This document shows, piece by piece, positions 42,065-53,934 of a stretch of DNA of 64,000 nt; the first letter of the stretch is position 1; each line of letters starts with the position of its first letter. The notes beneath the pieces are model-generated. The model did no database searches. It had not been told where the DNA came from and saw only the letters and a program-made list of their open reading frames with translations. Position numbers and translations under genes: made by a program. Source of the DNA: Salticus scenicus (lineage: Eukaryota; Arthropoda; Arachnida; Araneae; Salticidae); assembly GCA_963930645.1 (NCBI GenBank), contig OZ005660.1, positions 199,070,427 through 199,134,426 of the forward strand. The letters are read 5' to 3'.

Positions 42065-42681
42065 CTGTTAACTACATTTAAAAGAATTTTGAGAATTTCA
42101 TATTACTTACTAATATAAAATCATAAAAAAATATTAAAATTTAAAAAAGCATTCCACTAAATATAAAGACAGTAATTATTTCATAATAATAACAAAGCAA
42201 CTGATTATAAAATTTAAATTTTTCATAAATTACTTGAATATAACTGAAACTATTACTTGAATATGAAAACGTATCCCATTTCTTTTCATATATTTATTAG
42301 AACACTTAGAAGCCACGCAATACTTCGGCATTTTCAAAATTCATTAACATTCTATTCTATTATTATTCTCGAGATTTAACTCTTTAATGGCTGATGCCAA
42401 AAAAACATTTTCGGTATCAAAAATCTTTGCTCGTTAACATGGGGATCATAGATATATATAAATTAGTATATCTATGTTTCTGAGGCAAAAAAATGGCGGC
42501 GATGCGTCGGCCTATATATTTATTTAAGGGCTCTAGTATATGATTTTTTCGATCATTGGTCTGTCGACTGCGTCCTCAGCCCGGTCACCGTGTAAGCGAC
42601 CCCTCTCTTATCCTCTGATCCCAATACCTCCCCTAAGACTCCTATAATACGAGCTGACTCACAGCCAAAGCGTATCTAACA

Positions 42682-43758
42682 CACAGATTATCATACAGAT
42701 AGGGCAGTGAAGCTAAAACGCGAACCGGAAATATAGTAGCACCACTAGTGTTAACAGAGGGGAACTACATGTGTTAAGTTTACATGAATAGCATCTTTGA
42801 TCGAAAATTGTTTTTCTATTTCGCGAGTAGTTAGTAGTAGTTTAGTACGGGAAGTTTTCATTTTCTTCACTTTCTATTTCTTTTGAATTCACAAAATTAT
42901 CCTCAAAACATTCACAGCTATTCTTCTAAGAAATAAAAATTAATTTTTATAATGTTTAAAAATACGCATTGTCAAACATATTCATATTCAAGTACAAATT
43001 AAAATTACAAACTGTAATTCTGAAATAACGGTATGAAATCATTAAATACTTAACGTTGCTTGGTTTAAATAATACAAAATGCTTTAAAATGAAAAAAAAT
43101 GTTTTTATTTTATGTATATTTTCAAAGTTTATTTTCTTAATATTTAGCACTTGCTTCTTAAAATAAATTGCTTTTGACAATCAAGTTTCTAAGCAATAAT
43201 AAAGTTGCCAAACGAAAACGTATGTGCAGTTTCTTTCCTTTATTTTTTCTACTACTTTTAAATTCACAAAATCATAACATTCACAGCTGTTTTCTAAGAA
43301 ATAAAACTACACATTCGTGTTTAAGTGTACAAATTAATATAACAAACTGTAATGCTGAAATAGCAATGTGGTATGAAATCTTAAATATTTAACACTGCTT
43401 GGTTTAAATAATACAAATGCTTTAAAATGAAAAAAATATTTCTGGTTTATGTATATTTTCGAAGTTTATTTGCTTAATATTTAGTACTTGCTTCTTAAAA
43501 TAAATTGCTTTCGACAATCAAGTTCGTAAACAATAACAAAGGTGCCAAACGTAAACTTCAATACAATGCTTAGTTGGTTGGATGTTGCGTTTAACGTTGC
43601 ACTAATATTAGGATATGAACATAGATACAATAAAAATAAGACGAGCGATTGCGTAAGCTGGAGAGTTCGAGAAACTAACAGCCGTTGACAATAGGGTTGA
43701 TGCAAATTTTGGTTACCGAAGAATATACGGGAGTGTCCTATCTGTATAATAATCTGTG
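42682..43758. mobile_element. 1077-bp DNA transposon with internal tandem duplication
   Basis: Ends CACAGATTATCATACAGATA and the inverted TCTGTATAATAATCTGTG form inverted repeats of about 27 bp. Flanks ATCTAACA (42674-42681) and ATCTAACC (43759-43766) are an 8-bp duplication with one mismatch. Inside, a ~336-bp segment is present twice (about 42880-43215 and 43216-43560), with ACAAACTGTAAT at 43007 and 43342. No coding capacity. Confidence 0.8.
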
Positions 43759-43766
43759 ATCTAACC

Positions 43767-44355
43767 TATAAGCGTGGACAGTGGTATTATAATCTAGTCG
43801 CGAATTTCTCGCTAGCTCCCTCTAACGGTTGGTGAGGAAATTTCTCCGATAATTCTGTGCGCCGTCGAGCAATTCATTTGCATTTTGAACATTGAATGCA
43901 AATGGCGTGGACTTAAAAAGTTACAGCAGCACTTGCTAGATTTTTTTTAATAAAATTTATTTTCACATGTCTTAAGGTTTAAGTATTATGTTTCTATTTA
44001 AACAATAATGCATGCACATGCTTATTATTCGGTGAAGACTACATGACTAACCGATGATGATGACTCAAAAAGACAGTCTGAATCATAAGCTTAATCATAC
44101 TTCCCCAAACATGCATGAAGGAGAAACGAGATGAGTGATTTTTTATTTTATGACGACGATATCAAGTTAAGAGAGCTCACATCATATCTGCACGACGTTA
44201 AGAAGAAGCATATATGATCCGAGATAAACATACTCCTCCCATGAAAACCAGAGAATCTCTAATCCGATAATTGATCTGATTTTGAGAGATAAAAACACCA
44301 ACACCAGCACGACGCATTTATTTTCGATAAAAAGGGGGAAAGAAACTCACCCGTT
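43767..44355. other. Non-coding DNA
   Basis: No gene or repeat recognised. Confidence 0.4.
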
Positions 44356-44363
44356 CCTATGCC

Positions 44364-44701
44364 CACGGATTAAGAGTTTAGGATGTATTACGAATGCTAC
44401 GGAAAAGTAGTAATTTTCATCTTACAGATAGAGGGCGAACAGATCTTGACAATATCCCAATCAGCGCGTTTGTTTAAATTTGCAGCGGTTCATTGGTCGT
44501 TCTCGGAAATCGGATGATGACAGAAGCCGAAGGGGCGGACTTTCACGTTCTTCCGATAAGTTTCAAAGATACGACACCAGGCGGCGATCGGATCGTTTTC
44601 CTCCACTCGGCTGAATTAAGCTGAATTGTGGAAGAGAAAGCTCCGGTTTCCTCTGCGCTGGCTGCCCTTGTTTTGCATCCTATAGATAGTCTTAATCCGT
44701 G
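44364..44701 (+). mobile_element. hAT-like MITE, CACGGATTA family, copy 2
   Basis: Starts CACGGATTAAGAGT and ends with the inverted AGTCTTAATCCGTG. Flanked by CCTATGCC (44356-44363) and CCTACGCC (44702-44709), an 8-bp duplication with one mismatch. 338 bp; similar to 28513-28820 in opposite orientation. Confidence 0.88.
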
Positions 44702-44709
44702 CCTACGCC

Positions 44710-45507
44710 CTAGACACACAACACACTACAGCACAGACCAATGGCCTACGCACAATATCACGTGTGGAGAAAACAAACCACACCCATGCAGACACTTACT
44801 ACGTCACAGAGGGAAGGAAAACACACCCCACACCTCAGCTGGGCCACGAAGGACACGTGCCCGTGAAACCTTGAACTTAGTGAGGGACGAAAAGAAAGTA
44901 GCAGTAGCGTTGAAAAGGCTAGAAAAAACCCGTTTATTCCCCGGAAATAAACTGGGTTTTTTGGGAAGGAAATTTTGAAAATTCCTGGTAATTTTGAAAA
45001 CTTTTGGGAGTTTTGAAATAATTTGATGCATGGACACACATTTTTCATTTCTATTATTTTTAATGATTTACTATTTAGCATTTTTAACTGTAACTGTGAA
45101 AAGCAACTCAATTCTTCTTCCTTTTGCAGATACAAAGTCAGTTATTGTTATTATTATTATTTCATAAACAGACATTAAATTAGAAACACTATTTCTAATA
45201 AATTTCAGAATAAAATATTTCTTCATTGTTAATAAAATTGTATATTCATAAGATAAATAATGTAAGCATACTCAATTAATATACAGCAATTAAATATAAA
45301 TATACATATTTATTTTAAAAAATACAAATGAAAATATTTTTTAAGTTCAAAAATGAATATTCATCATGATTTATTTTTAATTTATTTTTAATTAATTAAT
45401 TAATTAATTTTATTTTATTTTTTTTACACTAAAAATTTAGTTGCAGATTAAAGAGAGTTGAATCTACTTGTTTGTGAAACATTTAAAACGAATATTTATT
45501 GAAACAC

Positions 45508-45543
<36 letters not shown>

Positions 45544-46479
45544 CTCCAAATCATTGCAGTTTAAAAGATTACTTAACTAAAATTATCATTTTAAGACCTT
45601 TCTGATCAAGTAGTATTACTTAAACTATATTTTAAAGTTTTAAACAGAACATACATAATTAAATTTATTTTCATTGCTAAAAATAATTTTTAAAAGAAAA
45701 GGACAAAATTTTATAAAACTAGTTTACATAATACTCATTGACATTTGAAATATTATGTATAATGTATGTTCAATGCATTGGCCCTAACTTTCATTCTGAA
45801 AATGACTGGTTTTATTTGCTTTTAAAATTCCCAAAATTCCCGTCTTTCAAAAACTATAGGTTTTTTGCAACACTAAGTGGCAGTAATCGTTTCTGGAATT
45901 TATCAGTGGATTTTGAGTACAGAGAAAAAAATGATATTTCGAAGCTAAGTTCACAATGAGATTAAAAGTGTTAATCGCCTAAGGGAAAGGAATGTTTTAA
46001 GAGTAAAATGGATATTCAGAATTGTAATACAATGGAATAAGACGAGGATTAAAGTACTGCATTCAATCCACGCTAACGATTGTCAAACATAAATTTTCAT
46101 CAGATACAGTCATACAATTTCAAAATATCCTAAATTTTTAATCCCTTTCACAAATATATACAAATACACACAAAAACTTAATTAAAAGGAGGCCTTTCAA
46201 ACGAGAGAGATTACTATACAGAAAGAAATATTTTTACCATTCATTTTAGAATTCTAAAATCCCATTTATTTAACTAACACTCAATTAACTATTTATTTAT
46301 TTCTTTAATTAATTAATTAATTTATTTATTTTTTGACAAAAGGAAGGACTTATCCCAACTTTTGAAATATTTCTCATACAAAATGCTAATTTTGAATATC
46401 TGTTAATCACGGCCCTACGCAAAAATTACAAAGACCTCACTAATCGCCGTGATGTAATTAAAAATGTATTTATTTATGA
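44710..46479. other. AT-rich non-coding DNA
   Basis: No gene. Contains (TTAA)n near 45390-45410, an A-run of about 31 near 45510-45540, and a second TTAATTAATTAA cluster near 46305-46325. ORFs here are short and show no recognisable content. Confidence 0.45.
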
Positions 46480-46584
46480 AAAATATGAATAATTAAATTA
46501 GAAATTTAAAATTTAATTATGAATAATTAAATTAGTTGAAATTTCTTAATATTATTATTTGGACTTTTAATTGAAAAAACTCTA

Positions 46585-46800
46585 TCAGTATAGCCGAGTG
46601 GTTCTGGTAGACTGGAAATGCTGGGTTCGATTCCAGTAAGGCTAGTCGACACAGCTATTCTGAGTTTTAGAGGGATTTCTCCGAAAATCGCGTATATATA
46701 GGCCAGGACTTTCAGATAGATACTTCATGGAAAGCATTTTACCCAGGCGTAGGACCCTCAAGTTGTCAATCGGCTTTAACATACAAACCACTATCACCAA
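46585..46800 (+). mobile_element. tRNA-derived SINE, long form, block 2
   Basis: TAGCCGAGTGG and GGTTCGATTCC boxes; body and CCAC(T/C)A tail as at 16431-16650. Confidence 0.75.
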
Positions 46801-47361
46801 AATATTTTTTTTATAAAAATAATTTTTATATAGATATATAAATGATTATATTAATAAAACTAATTGAAAAATCATTTAAACATAAATTATAATTTAAAAA
46901 AAATTTAGTTATTAAAAATAGAAATTTTTAATAATTAAATTATTTGAAATACTTAATACTACTGTTTGGGCTTTGAAATGAAAAATCTAATTAAAAACGC
47001 TCTTAAACTTTAAAAGATTTTTTCTGTAATTGATTATAGTAATGAGGAATTAATTGAAGGTATTTTATTTAAAAAATTCTAATAGAAAGGCTAAATTAAT
47101 TACAAAAAATATAAATTTAAATAATTAAATAAGCCAAGATTACTCAATACTTTTAGCTTTTAATAGAAAAATCTATTTTAAAATACTTTTAAATTAAAAG
47201 GCTTTATTTTCTATGAATGATTATATAAAAAGAGGCTAGTTAAAAAATATTTAATGAAATATTCTAATTAAAAAACTAACTTATTTATTAAAAATAAATT
47301 TATAATAATCAAATTAGTTATAATTACTTAATGATATTGTTTGGACATTTAAAAAACCTGT

Positions 47362-47482
47362 TTTAGTGGTCGAGTGGTTCTGCTCTCTAAGCTGGTAGAC
47401 TGGAAGTGCTGGGTTCGATCCCAGGTAATGCTCGTCGACTCTCATGTTGTCAATCGGCTTTAACAACTAAACCACCACCATG
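47362..47482 (+). mobile_element. tRNA-derived SINE, short form, block 2
   Basis: CGAGTGGTTCTGCTCTCTAA, then GGTTCGATCCCAGGT, then the direct TCATGTTGTCAATCGGC tail, as at 17218-17346. Confidence 0.75.
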
Positions 47483-47880
47483 AACATATTTTTAATATAA
47501 TTTGTTTTAGATAATGATTATAACATTACTAATTAGAAAATCACTTAATAATATATTGTAATTAAAAAAATAATTTTATTATTAGAAAAAGTTTTAGTAG
47601 TTATAATTTAGTTGAAATTACGCAGTATTACTGTTTGGGCTTTTAATTGAAAATTTGTTTCGAAATACTTTCAAATTAAAAAATTTGTCAATGATTATAT
47701 AAAAAAGAATTAATTAAAATTATTTTATTTAAATAATCTAATTGATAAAATTGTACATTTAAATATATAGAATTATATTAATTACATTAGCCCTGCTTTT
47801 CCAATACTATTGTTTAGGCTGTTAATCAAAAAATCTATTTTAAAAGACATTTACTTAACAAAAATTTATTAATATACATT

Positions 47881-48176
47881 TTGTACAACATTTTATAAAT
47901 TATTTATATTTTTGTTGCGCTAAATGTCGCAAAACGTCGTCTTAGTTGAGTTCATGGTTTCAAAACAAAACTTCACACAAAAATTTTTGAACCAATCTCT
48001 TTAGAATTGAAACGGCTGTGTTGAGTCCGTGAGTGGATGATATATTACAGATCATGGTATACATAAAATTACGTTTTGCTCCTACCATTCCTTTGAGGAG
48101 GGACGAATTGCAAAATTTCTGAGACTGTTTTTTAAATACTGGTGTTTGTTAAATTTCATGAAAAAAATTACGGATA

Positions 48177-48228
<52 letters not shown>

Positions 48229-48400
48229 ATATGTAGGTTTATGCAGAATAACATTTTGCCTCCCATTCCCTTCCCTTGATGGCCGAATTCTTAAAATTTC
48301 TAAGATGAGCTTATTCGTGTTTGTTATATCTTAATACAAAAATCTTAAAGATTATACGCATATATTAATACGTTCACGCCGGCGTGACTCACTGGCGGGT
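47881..48400. other. Non-coding DNA with T-run and (ATT)n
   Basis: A run of about 30 T at 48180-48209 followed by (ATT)n. No gene. Confidence 0.5.
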
Positions 48401-48406
48401 CACAGC

Positions 48407-48623
48407 TACAGTCGGTAACAAAAGTGTCCGAACACTAGCAAAAATTCCTATTTTAAAAAAGTACACTTCATACGGTTTTGTTAAATAAATCCTTATCGAA
48501 TCTTGTTCTTAGACTGACTAAGAACATGATTCGACAAGGATTTATTTAACAAAACTGTATTAAGTGTACTTTTTTTACATAGGAATTTTTGCTAGTGTTC
48601 GGAGACTTTTGTTACCGACTGTA
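48407..48623. mobile_element. Palindromic Tc1-like MITE, copy 3
   Basis: TA-CAGTCGGTAACAAAAGTGTC ... GTTACCGACTG-TA, the same palindrome as 13502-13718. Confidence 0.85.
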
Positions 48624-48839
48624 CAGTCGGCATCAAAAGTATCCGAGCACTAGCAATAATCCCTGTCAAAAAAAGTACACTTAATACTGCTTTGTTAATT
48701 GTAAATTCTTGTCAATTCATGTTCTTAGTCAGTCTAAGAACATGATTCGAGAAGTATTTATTGAACAAAACGGTATTTAGTGTACTTTTTTGACATCTGA
48801 ATTATTGGCTAGTGCTCGGATACTTTTAAGAAGACTATA
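48622..48839. mobile_element. Palindromic Tc1-like MITE, copy 4
   Basis: Starts at the TA that ends copy 3 (TA-CAGTCGGCATCAAAAGTATC), so the two share one TA. The right end is eroded (TACTTTTAAGAAGACTATA). More diverged than copy 3. Confidence 0.8.
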
Positions 48840-48954
48840 TAAGCAAAATGCACCGGCGTGTACATGATAATCCACACAAAACATACGTCTATATTAAATT
48901 CATATTTCATCCATCACGTCCGAGTTACGTCTATAGACGAATTTTGAATGTAGA

Positions 48955-49206
48955 CGTAGACTAGGCTGACCATATGTCCTCGAACCTCGAGGACAGGCAC
49001 AAATTTCGAGGACAAACTACCTTCGTCCCCAAAAAATTACAGCACATTTGGGGACGCCGGTTATAAAGTTATTAATGTTTTATTATAGTAATTTATTATA
49101 TGTATATTAAATAAGCTGAAATAAGGTGCTTTATACATAAAAATTACTAAAATTTTACAATTTAAGTTCATTTAATTATTTTTTTTATTTTTTGTCCTCG
49201 AAATTC
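48955..49206. repeat. Repeat with GTCCTCGAACCTCGAGGAC palindrome
   Basis: TAGGCTGACCATATGTCCTCG at the left and TTTGTCCTCGAAATTCGAGG at the right, AT-rich between. The right side is directly abutted by the SINE at 49207. Family unknown to me. Confidence 0.4.
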
Positions 49207-49395
49207 GAGGGCCGCGGTAGCCCAGTCGGTAGAGCGCCGGCCTCGTAATTGGAAGATTGCGGGTTCGGTACTCGAGCCGGGCAAAGACCGTCGCACAGTG
49301 GGGTATTTGACGAATCTGACCGGCCAAAAGTCGATTTCAAATATTACAACGCAGGTGTAAAAATATGGGTGTGCGATAAAGATAAATGAATGGGG
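49207..49395 (+). mobile_element. tRNA-derived SINE (second type)
   Basis: GGGCCGCGGTAGCCCAGTCGG looks like a tRNA 5' half with A box (TAGCCCAGTCGG) and GGGTTCGGTACTCGAG contains a B-box-like GGTTCGxTxC. A non-tRNA body with CGCACAGTGGGGTATTTGAC and CCGGCCAAAAGTCGATTTC follows. Different from the SINE at 16431. Confidence 0.7.
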
Positions 49396-51320
49396 AATCG
49401 TGTGATACCACTTTTTTCTCGTATAAGCAAACTGGGAATTGTCAGTATAAGTTGAAATTCGAATGTTTCGTTCAGAAGATTATTGCTCATTAGTTGTCAA
49501 CTGTGACGTTTCTTTTAGAATGTGAATTATCTTAAGTTAGGAATTGTATGAAATTTAATTGTTATGGAAAAGGACGAGGCAGATAAGTGAGTAAAAGTTT
49601 TTATTATTTTAGTTGAGGAAAAAATATTTTTTATACTTGTAAAGGAAATTTAAAATGATGCAATTTTTCTCTCTTACTTTTATACTAGATTTTGAAAATT
49701 CGAAGGATTTAGTTATATTTCCCTGCCTTTCCCTGCAATGATTTGTCTTGTAGCAATAAATATAGACCTTTATCTTGTTATTTTTGTAAAATTTAGTTCC
49801 GCTTTCTTCCGCTTTTTAAAATAAAGGCTGCTCAAAAAATGCAGGTCTAAATTTTTTTCAATGCATTTCAAGTGGCTAGTTATAAAGCTATGAAATTTTT
49901 ACATTTTATAAACTTTGCTGCAAAGCAAATTCTTAGAGATAATAATAAAGTGATCATATATGTATATTTTAAGCCATTTTTATTTGAATAAAGTAAAGTA
50001 TTATTTGTTTTAAAGCTAGATTAAATTGAGCATTTATTAAATTTAGATTTTGCTTTTGCATTTTCCAAAAATTCGGAAAAATTAATTGTATTTCTTAAAA
50101 AATATTTTTTTTTTTTTTTTTGAGTAGAGAAATCTTTCTTAATGTTTAAATTTGCGCAATTTTTAGAAAAAAAGAACTGCAAAAAAATTGACGCCCACAT
50201 AACATTTATGTTTTATTCATTTATTTTCATTTGTACTATGCCTTTATTTTGATCTAGGACAATCAAATGCCAAAATAATTTCTCACAGAGAATTATTTAA
50301 CATTATTCTGTGGTAAAATGCATTGAATGTAAACAAAAAATTAAGGTATCTTGAAAATTACTCTTTTCAAATCATTGTTTTTTTATGAAGATGAAATAAG
50401 AAAATCTATCAGTTTCGCACGTTTTAAATTTAAAGTGAAGAGTAGATGAATTAACGTCTAATATTAAGCAGATATATTTATAGAAAAGAATAAGGATTGG
50501 ATAGGAGATTCGAAATTCCTAGATGTGTAAACCATTCTGAGAGACCAGTAAGAGACTTCAGTGAACGAAGTAAAAGATCTAAACAAGAAAAGCTGAAACT
50601 CTACGTACTCCACAGACGTTGAAGTGCTCACACATGCCAAACGAAATAAGTTGGAAACTTCTGTAAAAAGATATGCTGCTTTCATACTCAAAGAAGTTAT
50701 TTTTACTCCAAAAGAAGAAAAAAAAATGTCAAAACACATGTGAAATCGTACACAAATATCACCATTGCAAGCCATGTCATTATAGGCTAATTTTTCAAAA
50801 AATTAATACCATAGGTGATTTTTTTTTTTTTTTTTTTTTCACTCAGTCGGAAAAATAAAAAAATTTCAAAAATACGATTTTCTTCCACAGTTGATTGTGT
50901 GATTTTAATAAAAATTGTAATACCATAGGTGCCAAGTCTCCTGTTTTTAAGAGAGACTTCATACAAGAAAGTTTTTATAAATGTTTTCAATTTATGCAAT
51001 CACAGAAAATATGCTTAAAAGATTCCTTTGTAAATATATTGGTGACAAATCTGATTTAAAAATTAAAAAGTTTGGCAGCTATGCAATACAAAATAATAAG
51101 TACTCAAAGAAAAATTTCCTTCATGTATTGTTTTCAAGTGTGTTATAATGGTCTGTTATCCTGAAAAGAAAAAGTCATTTATAATAAAAGAAACTTGTGC
51201 TGATATTGATATAAAGGATTTAGTTCAGTTTACAGCGTCATGATTACTTCAAGTGACAACAGAGTTCACGTGAAAAATTTTACGGAATATGCAGAGAAAG
51301 CAACAGAATTCTATTAGGAA
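49396..51320. other. AT-rich non-coding DNA
   Basis: No gene or repeat recognised apart from T-runs near 50105 and 50819-50839. Small ORFs are low complexity. Confidence 0.45.
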
Positions 51321-51327
51321 TATCCTT

Positions 51328-51598
51328 CACAGTAAAAAATAGTTACTTAAAAATGAGCTAAATTGTCTTAAAATAGCTCCGAAACAATATATACTTAAAT
51401 TTGAAAACACATGTACTCATTTTTAAGTATATTGACATGCTCAAAAATGGGGTTGACCAATAAGAATCCCGATATCCCCAAGTTTGACATGTCAATATAC
51501 TCAAAAATGAGTACATGGGTTTTCAAATTTAAGTATATATTTTTTCGGAGCTATTTTGAGGCAATTTAGCTCATTTTAAAAAACCAATTTTAACAGTG
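51328..51598. mobile_element. Foldback MITE of 271 bp
   Basis: Arms of about 110 bp: CACAGTAAAAAATAGTTACT ... TTAAGTATATTGACATG, then a ~40-bp centre, then the inverse ending TTTTAACAGTG. No coding capacity. Terminal CAC(A/T)GT(T)AAAA resembles the MITE at 107-268. Confidence 0.8.
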
Positions 51599-52330
51599 TT
51601 GGTATCGTATACAATATCACCCACAATGCACAAAATAATAGACAACCCCACTGTAATCCAGGAAGCTATATTACTAGTTAACAATTGTTTGAAGAAACAG
51701 CCGAAGCACGCACTAATTATTTTCGCTTATTTCGGAAAAAAAAAAAAAAAAAAAAAAAGAAAAAAAGCTGTGCACGAAATATTTTAAGACTTCTTTGTAA
51801 TCCTGATGTTCTTAATAGATTACGTTTGAGTTCAGATTTAGTGTTAACTGGAATGAGATAAAAGAAAAAAAACTCTATAGAGTTAATACCGATTGCATCT
51901 TCTACAAGCATTTATGATATATATTGAATTCCAATTACAAAACAACAGATGATATCTCTTTAATATGCAGTGGTGATGAAATTTTTCCTTACTTATTTAT
52001 TAATTGTATGAATAATTATTTTTATTATTATCATTTTTATATGAATATTTTTATTTTTTATATGCTTCTATTTATGACATCTAAAATATGTATTATTTGA
52101 GTTTAATACATTACATTTATTACTTTAGAATTTTTTTTTTTTAAGTATTTATTGTTTTACAGTAAATAAACATTCCAAATAACAGTTTTTTTTTTTAATA
52201 AAAATACAATGCATTAAAAATAATTGTTTCGTGACTAAATAATTGATTTAAATTGGTTTTTAACAAAAAAATAATTCTGGCCAGCCAGGCTCGCCAAATG
52301 CCCCACTAGGCGTCGTGTACACTAATGGTG
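51599..52330. other. AT-rich non-coding DNA
   Basis: No gene; an A-run at 51737-51759. Confidence 0.45.
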
Positions 52331-52338
52331 GCTGGTGC

Positions 52339-52568
52339 CAGTGGCGGCTGGTGAATGACGTATTGGGTGGGCTGCAAGCTACTGACTAAAAACACTTTAT
52401 TAGTATGGAAAGCTTTTTCTTCTGATTGGCTATTGAAGTGTCGATGTATTACGTTGATTCTCAAAATAAAAGAGTCAGCCAATAAGACGAATAAAGATTC
52501 CATTCCATGTACTTTTTCTAGACGCTTCGATGCAGCACCCCCATAACGTCATTCACGAGCCGCCACTG
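52339..52568. mobile_element. hAT-like MITE of 230 bp with perfect 8-bp TSD
   Basis: CAGTGGCGGCTGGTGAATGA at the left and the inverted GTCATTCACGAGCCGCCACTG at the right (about 24-bp inverted repeats). Both flanks are GCTGGTGC (52331-52338 and 52569-52576). Confidence 0.92.
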
Positions 52569-52576
52569 GCTGGTGC

Positions 52577-52708
52577 ACGTAAAATCTGTCGTGGCAGCAA
52601 AGTCCTTCATGTTCCCTCCAAAAATTATACCTCTGTGGGTTATCGAAGCGGGAGAGCCATCCCTTCCGTGGAGGATCAAAATTGTGATGGCATGTCTCCG
52701 GACCACCT
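52577..52708. other. Short unassigned segment
   Basis: Relatively GC-rich DNA between two transposons. ORFs pass through it but show no known motif. Confidence 0.35.
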
Positions 52709-52716
52709 CTAGGGTA

Positions 52717-53235
52717 AGGCTCCTATATATACGAGCTGGCGCATCAGGCATTTTGCTGCCTTAGGGCTGTCACGTGTACCCAGCGCGTTTCTCTGATAAA
52801 CAAACGACAAACATTTTTTTTATCGCCTAACGTTGCTTTAAAGTAAATTGTTTTATTATATTTCATAATTTTAGCTAAGTAAACTATGATATGGAAGTTT
52901 GTTTAGCAATAAACTGCTATAATCATTCAAAAAGTGAATATAAAATGTTCGCAGACTCTGTATTTGAGTTTTGGCGACATTTTGTAAAAGAAACAGAAAC
53001 CGCCCTAACAACACATCTTACCCCAGTACATCCCTACGATATCCTCAGAAAAAAAAATGTATTTTTTGGAATATTATTGTTGCTTATTGCTCTTATCTTG
53101 ACCGGATTAGCTTCAGATCAAGATTTCTTAAAATCATTAGGGAAGCGATAACGACGCCAAGCGGGAATTCTGTCCTCTTCTGAGGCAAAAAAATGGCGGT
53201 GCTGCACCGGCCTATTATTTTATTTAGGGGCTCTA
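52717..53235 (+). mobile_element. Four-copy DNA transposon family, copy D
   Basis: TAAGGCTCCTATATATACGA to GGGGCTCTA, 519 bp. Flanks CTCTAGGG (52709-52716) and CTATAGGG (53236-53243), an 8-bp duplication with one mismatch. The most compact, apparently complete copy. Confidence 0.88.
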
Positions 53236-53243
53236 CTATAGGG

Positions 53244-53592
53244 GTGTGTTTCAGACCGTCGCCAATTGCCCATCTGCGCAGCATTAGTGCGACGTAAAAC
53301 CCAATCACCACCTCGAAATTCGACGACACCGCCATTTTTGTCCACAAATTCAAGGAAAAAAATTTGGTCACTCTAACGTAGACCTCAAGCTCAAATATGT
53401 TCAGAATATGTGAAATTTTGGACATAGTCGTATCTACGAAAAACGTACAAAATAGGTCGCCAATTTTCTTTGTGTATATGTGGTATGGTAATCAAATTTA
53501 AGAAAGTTTATCTTCTACAAAAATTTTCCATCCAGATTTAACTATTTTATTTATTTAATGTTCAGAGCGCTGCTCTCTCAACTTTTATAGCT
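53244..53592. other. Non-coding DNA
   Basis: No gene or repeat recognised. Confidence 0.4.
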
Positions 53593-53600
53593 GCTTCTAC

Positions 53601-53934
53601 CACTGAGCTGAAGAACAACTGGAGCAAATGCTTCCAATACTTTTGCACAATGTTCGTGCGTGCCAGTTTTTCTGCAATCGTTCGCCTGCCTTGCATGGCA
53701 AGCAACATTTGTCGTGTCGTCTATTACTGTTATAATCTTTAAAGGACTAAAATTTAAAATTGTAATGTCATGTTTAGCATATGGTTGTTCGAACAGACAA
53801 CCTTTACACAATTTTACTTTGAAATATAAATATATCAAATGCTTTTTGCCATGCAACGCTCAGAAGACAAACCTTCAAAAAACGGCACGCGAAAACCGGT
53901 CTAGCATTTCCTCCAGTTGTTCTTCAGCTCAGTG
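53601..53934 (+). mobile_element. 334-bp DNA transposon with THAP-like fragment
   Basis: Inverted termini of about 33 bp: CACTGAGCTGAAGAACAACT at the left and its inverse ending GCTCAGTG at the right. Flanks GCTTCTAC (53593-53600) and GTTTCTAC (53935-53942) are an 8-bp duplication with one mismatch. On the plus strand, from about 53765, a frame reads MSCLAYGCSNRQ and then diverges. This matches the start of THAP domains (M-x-C-x4-C-x-N-R). P-element transposases carry an N-terminal THAP domain and also make 8-bp duplications, so a P-like internal-deletion derivative is plausible; hAT is the alternative. Confidence 0.7.

Larger units (their letters stand above)
41402..42476. mobile_element. 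1075-bp DNA transposon with CATAGATATA ends
   Basis: Starts CATAGATATAGTAAT and ends with the inverted ATTAGTATATCTATG. It is flanked by CTTCTGAG (41394-41401) and TTTCTGAG (42477-42484), an 8-bp duplication with one mismatch, and it lies inside copy C of the four-copy family. No ORF. It contains part of the dispersed repeat (about 41690-41880) and a nested hAT-like MITE. Confidence 0.75.
40787..42535 (+). mobile_element. Four-copy DNA transposon family, copy C, interrupted
   Basis: Left part 40787-41401, right part 42477-42535 (CTGAGGCAAAAAAATGGCGG to GGGCTCTA). GTATATG lies on both outer sides (40780-40786, 42536-42542), 7 bp of a probable 8-bp duplication. About 130 bp near 41020-41160 is extra relative to copies A and D. 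Interrupted by the element at 41402-42476. Confidence 0.8.
46480..47880. repeat. AT-rich satellite, block 2
   Basis: Collinear with about 16380-17860, including both SINEs, with scattered substitutions and small indels. The monomer phrase recurs near 46560, 46975, 47155, 47340, 47640 and 47820. The ~103-bp duplication of block 1 is absent. Confidence 0.8.

Noticed and set aside
44628..44978. 116-codon plus-strand ORF and overlapping minus-strand ORFs
   Set aside because: Starts with GTG inside a MITE and continues into non-repeat DNA; no motif, and frames on both strands are equally long.
49207..49280. Functional tRNA gene
   Set aside because: The tRNA-like part has mismatched ends and a SINE-type body follows; B box is altered.
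50464..51911. Small ORFs with long K- or F-runs
   Set aside because: Their residues come from A/T homopolymers; no domain content.
52573..52764. ORF of 63 codons with a gene-like composition
   Set aside because: Crosses the junction of two transposons (ends of the hAT-like MITE and copy D), so it cannot be an old gene.
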